Shown here piece after piece: positions 19,541 to 31,500 of a DNA stretch of 64,000 nucleotides (positions are counted from its first letter, which is position 1; each line of letters starts with the position of its first letter). The position numbers were made by a program, and so were the translations under genes. The DNA lies in assembly GCA_905178155.1 (NCBI GenBank), contig CAJINV010000003.1, forward strand, positions 8,786,179-8,850,178, given 5' to 3'. The DNA comes from Amoebophrya sp. A120 (taxonomy: Eukaryota; Sar; Dinophyceae; Syndiniales; Amoebophryaceae). Under the pieces are notes generated by a model. It ran no database searches, was not told the origin of the DNA, and was given only the letters and a program-made list of their open reading frames with translations.

Positions 19541-22500
19541 TTACTCCCACTCTATCGTCGCGGGCGGCTTCGAACTACAGTCGTAGCAAACACGATTAAT
19601 ATATTCACTGCAAACATGTCTGAGTCTGGGACAAGACTGCAACAACATGATCATCACAGGTTTTATTGTGGCAGCTTTTCCAGCATGCCTCTCCCGCATG
19701 AGGCGTGCGCTCTTTGGCGGGAAGCGCATCATCACGAACATCGGGACGTTTGTGAACCTTATCGCCATCACGTTGGTAAGCGATGGACAATCATCTGCCG
19801 TCGACCAACGGGAAAAACTGTGCCTATACATCTGCCGGTTGCGGAGCAGCGCAGTTTTTTACTGTAAAAGCAAAAACAACACGCGTCAAAACTTTGGCTT
19901 GTCCTTGCAGACTCAGACATACTTGCCATGCATACAACCCCGCGCACCTCATTGATGATTCGGTTGCTGATGCGAGCCAGAAGCTTCCAATCGATGGGAT
20001 ACCAGTCGGCTGTCATGAAGTCGGAAGATTGTACCTGAAAATGATGAAAATACTATATCAGCCTTTTTTATAAGGGGGGCAGTTTCCGCAGCGCGGGGGT
20101 CTGCGGGGGTCCTTTTTGATTCGCGTTTTGCATTCGAGAACTTTTTTGCAGAACTTGCAGCCAATCACGACGGTATTCTTGATTCTGTCAGTTTTTAGCT
20201 CATAGCAGCATGCGGATTGAACGCAGACCCGATGGTATGACGACGTCACTGCTGGCACGACTATTGCGAATTGAAATTGCTAAACCATGCAAAACGCCGG
20301 AGCGCCGCCTGAAGTGCCACGATGCTAGACATGAAAACGCAGCACAGCGAAGCGTCAACCCGGCCCGCCCGTACTTTTACCCCGCCCGGGGAGGCGGCGA
20401 GGGCTGCTATAGTCCTCTGAACACACGCGCGCCTGGATCCAGAAAAAACACCAATGTGAAAAAGTTGCTGTGTACTTACTTCGATTTTTCACTTATACTT
20501 TTTGTACAGGATCATGATCTTACTCTAACACTTTTTCCTTGACACAAATACGAAAGTGTGATCTTGTCATGCTGTTTCGAAGAGTAAAACTGTGCAAAAA
20601 GTTGCTACGGACGGCTGATAGCTGACGAGAGACTTTTGGTGGTCTGTGCTGGCTCTCACAGTGGTGCGCTCGGTGTAAAACCAAAAAACTATAAAGTGAC
20701 TAGATGGCAGCGCTTGCAAGTGTAAACTTGTGGCCTTGCGTAACAGTTGATCTCATTTTTCAGTCATCAGTTTGTAATGCTACTTTGTCGCTTTTTCTAA
20801 AAACATGCCGACTTTCATCTTTGTGTTATCAAATTTTTATTGTCCACGAAATGGCCATGAGACTTCGACTTGGAATAACTGCGGCATTGGAAAAAGAAGC
20901 TACTGCTTGGACTGTCGCACTGGAAAACGAAAGTCAGTCTTTCTATTCGAATTTGGTGAGCTTTGTTTTTCTCTTTTTGATCCAGATTCTTGCACATTAA
21001 ATTTTCTATGCTATGGCCCGGGTTACTTATGTAAATGCGATTTTGTGTGTGTTGTGTGTTGTACTTGAATTCATGAATGCTGATTGTACAGTGTTACTAT
21101 TCCATTTCTCATACTGTTTTTATATATAAAAGCGGGAGTGGCGGGAGGGCTGCTCTACTTACATACAGTATTAGCGCTGAGGGTTCTAATTCTAGTAAAT
21201 AAATATAACGCGGGAAATGAATCTAAAGTAGTACTAGTAGTAATTAACAACAGGGGGATCTACGTAGGAGTTAGTAGTAGTAGTAGTAAAGCAACAAACT
21301 GAACTCGGTGAAAGCTGTGCATTAGAAACTTCGGCGCGGGGAGAGTATTGAGGGGTAGAAGAATACACCGCTCGCAACGACCATAGGGCGCCTGGAGGCA
21401 ACGATCAGAGAGCAAGGATCAACACCGAAGCAACAGGCATAGAGCATTTTACTTTTGTGAAAAAATGCTTTCTATTTCCCAAAAAAAATCCCCGACGATG
21501 AAGACATACGAGCGCGGCAATAGTCTTTCTTGAAGAGCTTGGCTCGACACGAAGAACGACTACACGACTTGAAGAAAAAAAAGGAGTTACTCTTTAACAA
21601 ACAAGATACCATCCAGCGCTGGCGGTGTCGAAAATCGTTAAAGAATAAACCAAAATGATGAAAGACGAAAGCGACAGAGTATCTTCTTTGCTAGAGTCAC
21701 TGTGGTCTTTTACGACTTCAAAAAAACAGAAAAGAGCTGCACCGAACTGAGGTAGGCGACACTATACCGGAACTTGAGACTTATTTTTGAAAATTCCATA
21801 CAAATCTCTTTTAGCCGATATCTCCGAACAATCGTAGAAAACACTTGCTTCCCGCAAGTTAATACTTCTGCTCCCGCCCTTCTTGGCGTCCTCTTATTGC
21901 TTTCACACTATAGAGGTAACAAAAAACAAAATTCCTGTTTTCTCGTCGAGGCAGCAATTGGCTTCGGTTCAGGGTTCTTCTCGGTGTGAAGTTTTCGTGT
22001 GCTTTTCTGTGGTAATTTGTAATGCATTTTGTACGTAGTGCGACGAATAGAAATATTGGTCTGACTACGAATTGTTTTTATCCCAATGAGCGAGAACTTT
22101 GCTCTTTCTGACGCTAGCGAGCTGCTACATACGAGAAATCCAAAAAAGTTTTTCTACGAGATGGAGCTGACGTAGCTACGACCCCAAAAACAGAACAGCA
22201 GCATCTTTTCCACTTTCACAAATGGATACAGTCGCTGCGTATCTGTGGATCGGGGAAGTAAAATTTCTGTACACATCCTATCCAAGTAGGTGAGTCGAAA
22301 GTTGTAAATTCTGAAGTTGTTTGTGTTAAATCCAGAAGTAAGCAGTCTAGTATTGTAAAATCTGAAATTCTAATTTGTGGCGGACCTCTGTTGCAATTGA
22401 AATTGTAAAAAGTCAAAACTGTAAAGCGCTTACCGGTTGTTCTATTTTCCACGTACTGCTATTTTGAAGTTGACAGCTGGTTATTTTTCAAGAACTGGAG

Positions 22501-25500
22501 TCGATTCAAGTAAACTTTTTATCATGAGCTTGCGAATTTGTGATGCTAGTTCTTGAGGCAAATCCGCATTACAGATTCAATCTCTGCAAGCATTGGAAAT
22601 GGAATCTGTGATGCGGATTTTCCTCAAGAAGTTCCTGTTCCTGAGGCAAATCCGCATTACAGATTACATTTCTACAAGCATTGGAAATGGAATCTGTGAT
22701 GCGGATTTTCCTCAAGAAGTTCTTGAGGCAAATCCGCATTACAGATTCCATTCCTAATGCTGAAGCTCTAAAGCTTTTTTTGGAGGCAAGTCCGCAAATG
22801 GAATTCCTCAGCATTGCAAAGCGAATCTGTAATGCGGATTTGTCTCAAGAAGACTTCTTGAGGGATTTATGTCTAGAAGACTCTCTGAGGCAAATCCGCA
22901 TTACAGATTCCGTTTCTAGTGCTGAAGTCCTCAAGTTCTTTCTTGAGGCAAGTCCGCAAATGAAATTCATCAGCAATAGAAACAGGATCTGTAATGCATT
23001 GGAAATGGAGTCTGTAGCTTGGTGGATTTGCCTCAAGAAAGAATAGGAGACTCTTCTTGAGGCAAATCCGCAGATTGCATTGCAAATAAATGCTGAAGGC
23101 ATAAGTTTTTTTTTGAGGCAAATCCGCATTACAGATTCCATTTCTAATGCTGAGGCTGAGGGACTTTGTATTGCTATTGCCGTAGAGACGGCAATACAAA
23201 AGCGCATGGCAAATTTCCGTTTTGGATTGGACATTTGTCATGGAAAACGCATCAAATTGAAACTACATGACAAATTTCCGCATTTGGGAATTTGTCATGC
23301 AAAACACATCACTCAATTGTTGAAGTGGCCATTTCAACAATTCGAGATCTGCGAATTGTTGAAATGGCCATTTCAACAATTCGGCTTGTGCAAAATGTTG
23401 AAATGGCCATTTCAACAATTCGCAGAACCCGAATTGTTGAAATGGCCATTTCAACATTTTGCACAAGCCGAATTGCAGAAATGGAATCTGTAATGCGGAT
23501 TTGCCTCAAGACCTTCTTGAGGAAAATCCGCATCACAGATTCCATTTCCAACGCTTGCAGAAATGGAATCTGTAGTGCGGATGTCTGTAATACGGAATCT
23601 GTAATGCGGATGTAGAAAGGGTGTCTGTAGTGACTACAGACACCCTTTCTAATGCTGAGGATTTCCATTTGCGGATTTGCCTCAAGACATAACTTTAGCA
23701 CTTCAGGAGCATTAGAAATGGAATCTGTAATGCGGATTTGCTTCAAGAAGTCTTCTTGACACAAATCCCCCAAGAAGTCTCAGCATTAGGAATGGAATCT
23801 GTAATGCGGATTTGCCTCAAGAACTTCTTGAGGAAAATCCGCATCACAGATTCCATTTGGAATGCTTGCAGAAATGTAATCTGTAATGAGGATTTGCCTC
23901 AAGAACTTCTTGAGGAAAATCCGCATCACAGATTCCATTTCCAATGCTTGCAGAAATGGAATCTGTAATGCGGATTTGCTTCAAGAACTTCTTGAGGAAA
24001 ATCCGCATCACAGATTCCATTTCCAACGCTTGCAGAAATGGAATCTGTAATGCGGATTTGCCTGAAGAACTTCTTGAGGAAAATCCGCATCACAGATTCC
24101 ATTTCCAACGCTTGCAGAAATGGAATCTGTAATGCGGATTTGCTTCAAGAACTTCTTGAGGAAAATCCGCATCACAGATTCCATTTCCAACGCTTGCAGA
24201 AATGGAATCTGTAATGCGGATTTGCCTGAAGAACTTCTTGAGGAAAATCCGCATCACAGATTCCATTTCCAACGCTTGCAGAAATGGAATCTGTAGTGCG
24301 GATGTCTGTAATACGGAATCTGTAATGCGGATGTAGAAAGGGTGTCTGTAGTGACTACAGACACCCTTTCTAACGCTGAGGATTTATTATTTCTACACTA
24401 CATTATTTTTATTATTTCTACAAAAGTAATGTAGTCTTTCTAACGCTGTATAAAATCTCTACCTACTCAAAACCTGTGCTTCGGCCCTATGGCGTTCTCA
24501 ACTGTTACATTCTCAACTGTTACATGGACTTGTGATGCAAGAGTGGGAAAAGTGAAAGGGGGGGCATTACGCGTCTTGCATGACAGATTTGGCACAGATT
24601 ATCATCCTGTTTGGCCCTTCCAGGATTTGTCATGCAGAACAGCTTGATCGTGTAGATGATCATACATGGCGCTTTTGCATGACAAATCATGCAACAGAGG
24701 AGAATGTAACAATTGAGAACGCCATAGGCCCTTCCCCCAGTCCTATCCTGAGCAAAAACGTCCCCGCCCCATGATCGTCAAGTAGGGAATCTAGCAACAC
24801 AAATCTCCAAGTTTTGGAAGCTGTGCATGACAAGTTTTCCCGTGCAGTGTAGTGCTGCCTGGCAAGAGAGGCCGCATGAGAAAGCCACTCTCTCGTCCTG
24901 TTTACAGCATTACAAACAAAAATGTTCCTGTCGTTGCAAATTTGCATGACAGGAGCTCTGGGGTGTTCGTGTTCGTGTACTGCCAGAGACCAAAATAAAG
25001 TCAATTACAGCTCATGGATGGGGACGCTTTTACTCAGGATAAACCCGCCCCGCTCTTCTTCGTGGGTATCAGAGTGCACACACCCCCTCCCCCTCGTTTG
25101 TGTTGGTTGCATGAACAGCAAAACAAGCGCTGGCAAAGATGCAGCTTCTGTGTGTCAAATTCCAAGCAGACTGCGCTACAACTTTCTACGAATAGCACTA
25201 CGTAGCGTAGTGCTGTTTTGGATTCGGGAATCTGTCACGCAAGTAGTGCCTTCATCATCATCATCATTATCACGCGTTGCCTTTTGCTTGACAAATGCGG
25301 GCTCGGGGGCGCAGGGCACTTTCATAGGGGAGCTGCCAATCGTACACCAAAACCTTCCGGCCGTCCGTTGCCCCGGTAAAGGTGTGCCGCTTATCGTTCT
25401 CGCTGTAGCTTAGTTTTGCAACTCCCGTGTTGGTGGTCGCCGCAAACCCTATCCTGCGCAAAAATATCGCACCCGTAGTAATTGCAATCATGCATTACAA

Positions 25501-28500
25501 ATTTCCTTGATGTAGTAAATTAGAACTAGTGTAGTAACGAGCGATAGTTTTTAGAAGAAACAGCTAGCATCGTATGTAAAATTGCAACTCGAACTTTCAA
25601 AAATGACCTATTTCCACGAGCAATGCAGTTTGTTTATTAACCCCGTCGATTGTGTAGCAACATCGCGCGAGAGGTTTTTTTTATAAACAAGGTAAATCCG
25701 CATTACAAATCTTATGTCTCACGCAGAGGAAATTTGTAATGCATTTAGTATACGAGTGCGATGCTTTTGCATTGCATACACCCGCAGTGGCGGCAAATGC
25801 ACCCCTTCCCCGCCAGGGGCGAGGAAGGGCGCACAAAGCCACGCATGGAGCTGTCAGGTTTGAAATCGTCAAAGTTGAAGTAGTTTGCTATGCATAAAAT
25901 GCCTGTCTTGCTGAGTAGGCAAGGGAGGCAGATTGTGAGCCTGTTTCGGGGTAGAAAAAGAGCTGCTCAAGCAGCATGACAACAGGCGTCCTCCTTGCCC
26001 TAAGAGAGTTACAAACTGCATTCTGACTCTAAATACTCAGCTTTGTCATGCGCCGCGTAGACATTGGGCTTGCAACTGGCATCGATTTTATGCATTACAA
26101 GTTATCTCTACTTCAACTCTGCTGATTTCAACTCTGACACATCCATACCATGGCCCGCGAGAATCGTCCACAGGGACTGCAACTCGCCCGGGGAGGCGGG
26201 TCTTTTCAGCGGTTTTGCCCGGGATGACTTTTTGGCCGTTCTTATCCTGTGTAAAAACGTCCCCACCCCAGAGTTGTCATGCAAATGTGCAATGACAAGA
26301 ACATTTGTAATGCGGATGAGCATGAGAGGCATTTCCAATCTTGTTTTGGACTTTGTAATGCTGTGAACAGGATGAGAGGCTTGTTTTCTCATGCGGCTGT
26401 CCTTGCTAAACAGCACGACAATACAGATGGAAACTTGTCATGCAAAACTCCCAAAACTTGGAAATTTGTGTTCCAGATTTACTAACTTGACTATGGGGTG
26501 GGGACGTTTTTACACAGGATAGTTCTGATGATTGACATCGAGCTCGCGGCGAGCATATCAAAGGTAAAAGGGTCTGGGTCTGGAAAAACATGCTGGCTTT
26601 CATGGCGCAGAAGGTGTGGCATGGAAGCTCTAGCGTCACAGGTCTCGACAAGCTTCCGCACTGCCGAATCCGCATGACAAATTCCTCATTTTGGTGACAG
26701 AAAGTGTGCAGCTTTTGCGACCTATGCATGAGAGATTTTTCTGTATTCTGAAATGCGCATCACAAGTTTGGCGCTTCCAGACCCAGACACTTTTGCACCT
26801 GATACCGTCCGTCGTCAGACGAGGTGCTGAAATCGTCGCAACTCAGCGGGCATCCTGTGCAAAAGTATCGCACTCATAGTGATTGCAGTTGTCACGCGTT
26901 ACAAATATAAGTTTTTATTTTCTGAAGGCAAACCCGCATCACAAATTCCGCTACCAATGCTGCGGACCTTTGATGTGATGCAGATGCAAAAGCAATTCGT
27001 ACTAGTTTGATTCTTTTGCAATAGATAACGGCTCTGCCTGCCATCCTTTAGACAAAACCCCCCACCCCACAGCCAAGACTGCACCTCTATCACAACTGCA
27101 AAGAAATTCTGGCCCTTGCGCATGACAAATTGCTGCCCTGCTCCTCGTTGCGAAAGTTACAAACAGCATCAAAAAAGCCTATACGCGGGCGGCAGGCCAA
27201 ATAGTTTGGCCCGGGCATGCAAATACGCACGGCAGGAATGGGGCGGGGTGTTTTTGCAAAGGATACCGCCGCCGCCGCGTGTTCCTGTTTCATGCGCGAC
27301 GTCAAAGACGGCGGGGGCGAGGCTGGGGCGAAGCTGGGGCGGAGCTGGCGGGCCGGGCGGCGCGTCGGCTCCACCGGCGTGCTCCCGCTCCTCCCGACGG
27401 CCGTGCTGACAATCGCCGCGGGGCTGCTGCCGCTCCTTTTCATGATTGCCAGCGAAGTAGTGGTAAAGTCTGAGTAGAAAGGAAAGTCCTAAAGTCGGAG
27501 TAGAAAGCAAAATCCTAAATGGAAGCTTGAGTAGAGCACTGTAGCCGGGCGGGCTGAGAACTGAATGTATATAAGGACAAGGAATAGCAACAGTAGCAGT
27601 AGAGATTCCAAGCAAGATAGAGATACACACCACGAGAAAACGACACCGAATTCACAAAAAAAAGGAAAAAAAACATGGACTTCGCGATTGTAAAGCTACC
27701 AACCAAAAGAAACAGGAGCAACCGACTCAGACCCTGAGTACAATAAAAAAGTCATGATTTGCCGTGCGTAAAATAAAAAATTCGCAAACTTCTGCTCATC
27801 TCATACTCATGCATACGTAGTGCATGAAGTCGAAACTAAATAAGGTGCCTGCTCATACGCCCAAACGAAAAAACAACTCACCGACTTGCCATGCGCAAAG
27901 CACAGTTGCAGCTTCAATGTAATTGAAATAATCTTACGGGGGTTTGTCTATACCGAAAGTAACTCACACCACATGTCCTTCTTCAGTGTTCCCAACTTTA
28001 AACATTTCTTCTCCCCGCCCGCCCAGAAACAGCAAGACTTTGCTTCACTTTTCTGGCACCTGCATGCATCGGCTCAGCCGTCCGGAGAAGCTCTGAGCCG
28101 TTAGCTGCGGGCTGCGATTGTCACAATTAACAACCACAACGACGCACCCAGGGGCCGCCCGCGTGGAGGACACGCATGCAGGAATTTTTGGCCCCCTAGA
28201 TGCCACCTGGCGGTGGCATCCGCCATCCCAAAAACTACACCGAGCAGTTACAAATACGCCACAAGGGCGCCGCACAAAGAGCACGGCGGTGGCACTATGG
28301 GCAGTTCCATGGCGCTTGCAAAGCGCTAGAGTCCCACCGTGATTGACAAACATAATACATCTTTTGTTTTTTTCTCCTTTAGAATGAATCGAGCCCCGCA
28401 GACCCCCGCAGACCCCCGGGGACCCCCGCCCCCCGCAGCTTATAAAAATAACTGCTATATGATGTCACTGAAAACAAGTGCAGTTGACGTTCTTGTTCGT

Positions 28501-31500
28501 GTCGACGTAGTAGTACTTACAGCTAACCCTTGCGCAGCTTCATTTTTCTCGAGGAATTGATATTTTTCGTGTGGCGCATTCCGTTTTGAATGCAAGAAAC
28601 GCCATCACATATATGTTTTACTTTCACGACGCACAACGAGAACGGAAACTGACAGCAGCAGCAGCAGCACCACACGCCGTGCGGGGATTGTCACGGATAA
28701 CAGAAACGGAGCTGCTCGCATGCCGTGGAGCACGACCGCATATCACTAGCTTAATAGCTGTAAATTTATCACATCGCCAAGAAAAAATAATCATACGTAT
28801 ATCTATAAAGAGACTACGTGACTGGTGATTTCATTTTTCTACCGCTCTGAGGGCGACGGTCATCTCGTAAGTTCGCGCGTCTCCCATCACCCCTACAGTT
28901 TTGCATTCCGGCATAAGCACCGCAAAGGCCTGCCCCACCTCGTTATAGACCCCGGCCTCTTTCAAGCTAGAAATGAAAATGTTGTCCGTATAGAGGGGAA
29001 GTGAGTTGTGATCTTTGGCAGTGCTGCTAACCAGTAACAGGAGTATGCCATGCGCTTACGCCTTGCATTGTCATGCAAATAAAAGCATTAGCATACGAAA
29101 AAAAAATAAAATAAATCAACTTCGTCAGTCGCGGAGCGATTTTTGCATTGGCCTTGGGTTTTGCTTTTGGTAGGCTACCTTTTGCCTGACAATTAAAACC
29201 GTGGCCGTGGAAGCAAGTCCGCACGGAGAAATGGAATTCTTCTTGGGGGTGGTAGTAGTGCAGGACAAGATCAACCCCCTGCTTCCCTCCATAGTCTGCC
29301 TCGCGCAAGACGTCCGCCCGCTCTTTTGTGACGTCGCCGCCGACAATTCGAATCGCGAGTCCGGGCCCGGGAGTATGGCCTTCTCGTCAGACGTTGTCGT
29401 GTGGCCATCAGTTGCGTTTCGTTTTTTCTGCTTTGATGTCATGCAAAATCTTTTCCACGACCTTCCGCTCAAAGCTGCCTCGTCGCGCGACCAGGCAGCT
29501 GGTCGCGCGACGCGCCAAACTGCGTTGACATTCGTGCCAATCTCGTCAACACAAAAAGCATGGCAGAAAGATAAAACAAAAACCGCGGCCTCCAGCTCCT
29601 CCATGAAGAAGACACACACGCAGAAATTCTACAACGAAAGTCCACACGACAAGGACGTCTGAGGAGGCCATAGGGAAAAGGGTGGCGCATGATGCTATCT
29701 TCATGCAGACCCAGTTCGCGGCCGAGCGAACGCACCTCGTCCTTGAACAGCATCCGGGGAGTATTGTGAGGAAAAATCCCCCCTCCCCATATCGAAAACG
29801 AAATTTGTGATGCTGTATTTGAGTACACAGTTCAGATTTGTCTTCCTGGAGAGGACTGCAGACCCATATCAAGCCTGAGTAGAGAGGCTTTGACCTGGAC
29901 GCTTGGCATGAAAAGCGTCCGTGCTGTAGGCTCAACAGCATGACAAACCGCCTGTAGAATGCGGCGGATCCTGTGGAGTTGCCTTCATGCAACACAGAGA
30001 CGATTTGTGGTCGTAAATCAGCAACACAAATTTTCGAAAGCGTACCTTTTCAATATGGGGTGGGGGGATTTTTCCTTTTGATAGAGAGGCTCAATCAGTC
30101 CCTTGAACTTCAACCTCGTAGTTTCATGAAGATCAAAATGCCCGCCTCAGGGTCACAGTCGCAGAAGTGTAGTTGCGCGATGTTGAATGAAAAGAGAGCT
30201 CAGATGAAAATAATGACGAGGATGCAGAAGCAGAATCACTACTACTGCTCCGCCCGGTTCGGGGGCCGGCGCGCTCGTGGGTTTGGGACTTATAGTAGAA
30301 GTTCAGAGCTCCTTCACACTATCGCTATTTTCATATATCAGATTAGTGTCATAGAGATGCGCTTAGAAACTTGAGTTGATGACCACGCGCACACTGCTAG
30401 CATACTAAGTATTGGCGACTGGTGGTGAACTCGCACCCGCCTCCTGCAATCGTCGCGTGTAGCTGTAGCTGCATGCCGACACCCGGGTTCGCGCCCGAGC
30501 GTGGGCAGGCACGGATGCTGCGTAAAAAACAGGGCGCCGCTTGGTCGCCGCTTCGCGCTTCACGGCGACAGAGAGAAGCTGCGCAGCGTACTTCTCACAA
30601 CAAGATCAGGCCAAAACCAAGTGGCTTAGGGCTTGAGCGTCAGCTTAACCTAAAGCTATGACGCAAGCACAACTTGCGCTTTGATCACTATCGTTTTTTT
30701 CATAGCTTCTTTAGCATGATACGCATATGCGGAAATTGTAATTACGAGACCCCAATCCGCGGAGCTGCAGGTGCAGGTGGTCAGGATCTATAGCATTTGA
30801 TAAATGGGTATGGGTTGTGTAAAAAAGGGGCGCCGGCGACCCTGTACCTTTCGGGAAGCCCCCCAACATTGTGGTGGGACTTTATGACGGAAGAAGGACC
30901 CTTGAAGCTTGTAGACTCAATGACGTCCGGGTACAGGGTTCCCTGCAACAAGTAAGTGGACTCAATGGGCAAATCCGACTCGCGAATCGCCCGCTCGAAG
31001 GCGTCTATAAAGAGCTTGCCGATGATTTTTCGTTTCCTCTCAGGTTCCGTAACACCGTGCAAAGCTTGATAGAATTCAGCGCTCGCGTCAACGCATTGAA
31101 GCTTCAATCCGGGTATGTGTTGGGTTAGTCGCGTCTGCACCTCCTGTGCCTCGTCCTTGCGCAGCAACCCGGTGTCAATGAGAAACGGGCGGAACCGTTC
31201 TCCCAAGGCCCGGTGCATCAAGCCAGCGGCCACAGAGCTATCTACTCCTCCGGAAATACTATGGCAGCGTCAGGATTTAAATCGTCAAAGTTGAAATAGC
31301 TTGTAATGCATAAAATCGATAACAGGCGGAGGCCCAATTTCTAAGCGGCGCATGACAAATTTTCCGAGCACCGGATTCCGATTTGTCATGCTGGTTGGGC
31401 ACAGACGACTGCTTTTGTCATGCAACTTTTGCAGCTCTATTTCAAACCCTAAACAGGCTGACAGTGGGTCTCACTTGCCATCCAGGCAAGACAAGCACTT

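Larger units (their letters stand above)
20063..28450. repeat. Pair of long inverted GC-rich termini 8.4 kb apart
   Basis: At 20063-20112 the sequence TTTTTTATAAGGGGGGCAG leads to GCGGGGGTCTGCGGGGGTCC. At 28397-28450 the reverse complement reads TTTTTATAAGCTGCGGGGGG and then GGGGGTCTGCGGGGGTC. They face each other near the two ends of the large intron. They may mark one large insertion, or two copies of a short element. Confidence 0.5.
20035..28842 (-). other. 8.8-kb GMP synthase intron
   Basis: On the minus strand it begins GTAGAAAAATG and ends TTTTCAG, and joins TVALRA to [11 protein letters not shown], so it is a canonical GT-AG intron. It contains the palindromic arrays at 22.5-24.4 kb, several inverted-repeat elements at 24.7-27.3 kb and repeated GCATGACAAATTT / GCATTACAAATTT motifs. 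I find no exon or transposase-like frame within it. Confidence 0.85.

Noticed and set aside
28843-28983. A C-terminally truncated GMP synthase ending after ALRA
   Set aside because: The apparent stop lies in the intron. The missing C-terminal exons are found 8.8 kb downstream, with matching phases.
30420-30510. A tRNA-like GGGTTCGCGCCC motif
   Set aside because: No matching box A at the right distance and no cloverleaf pairing.
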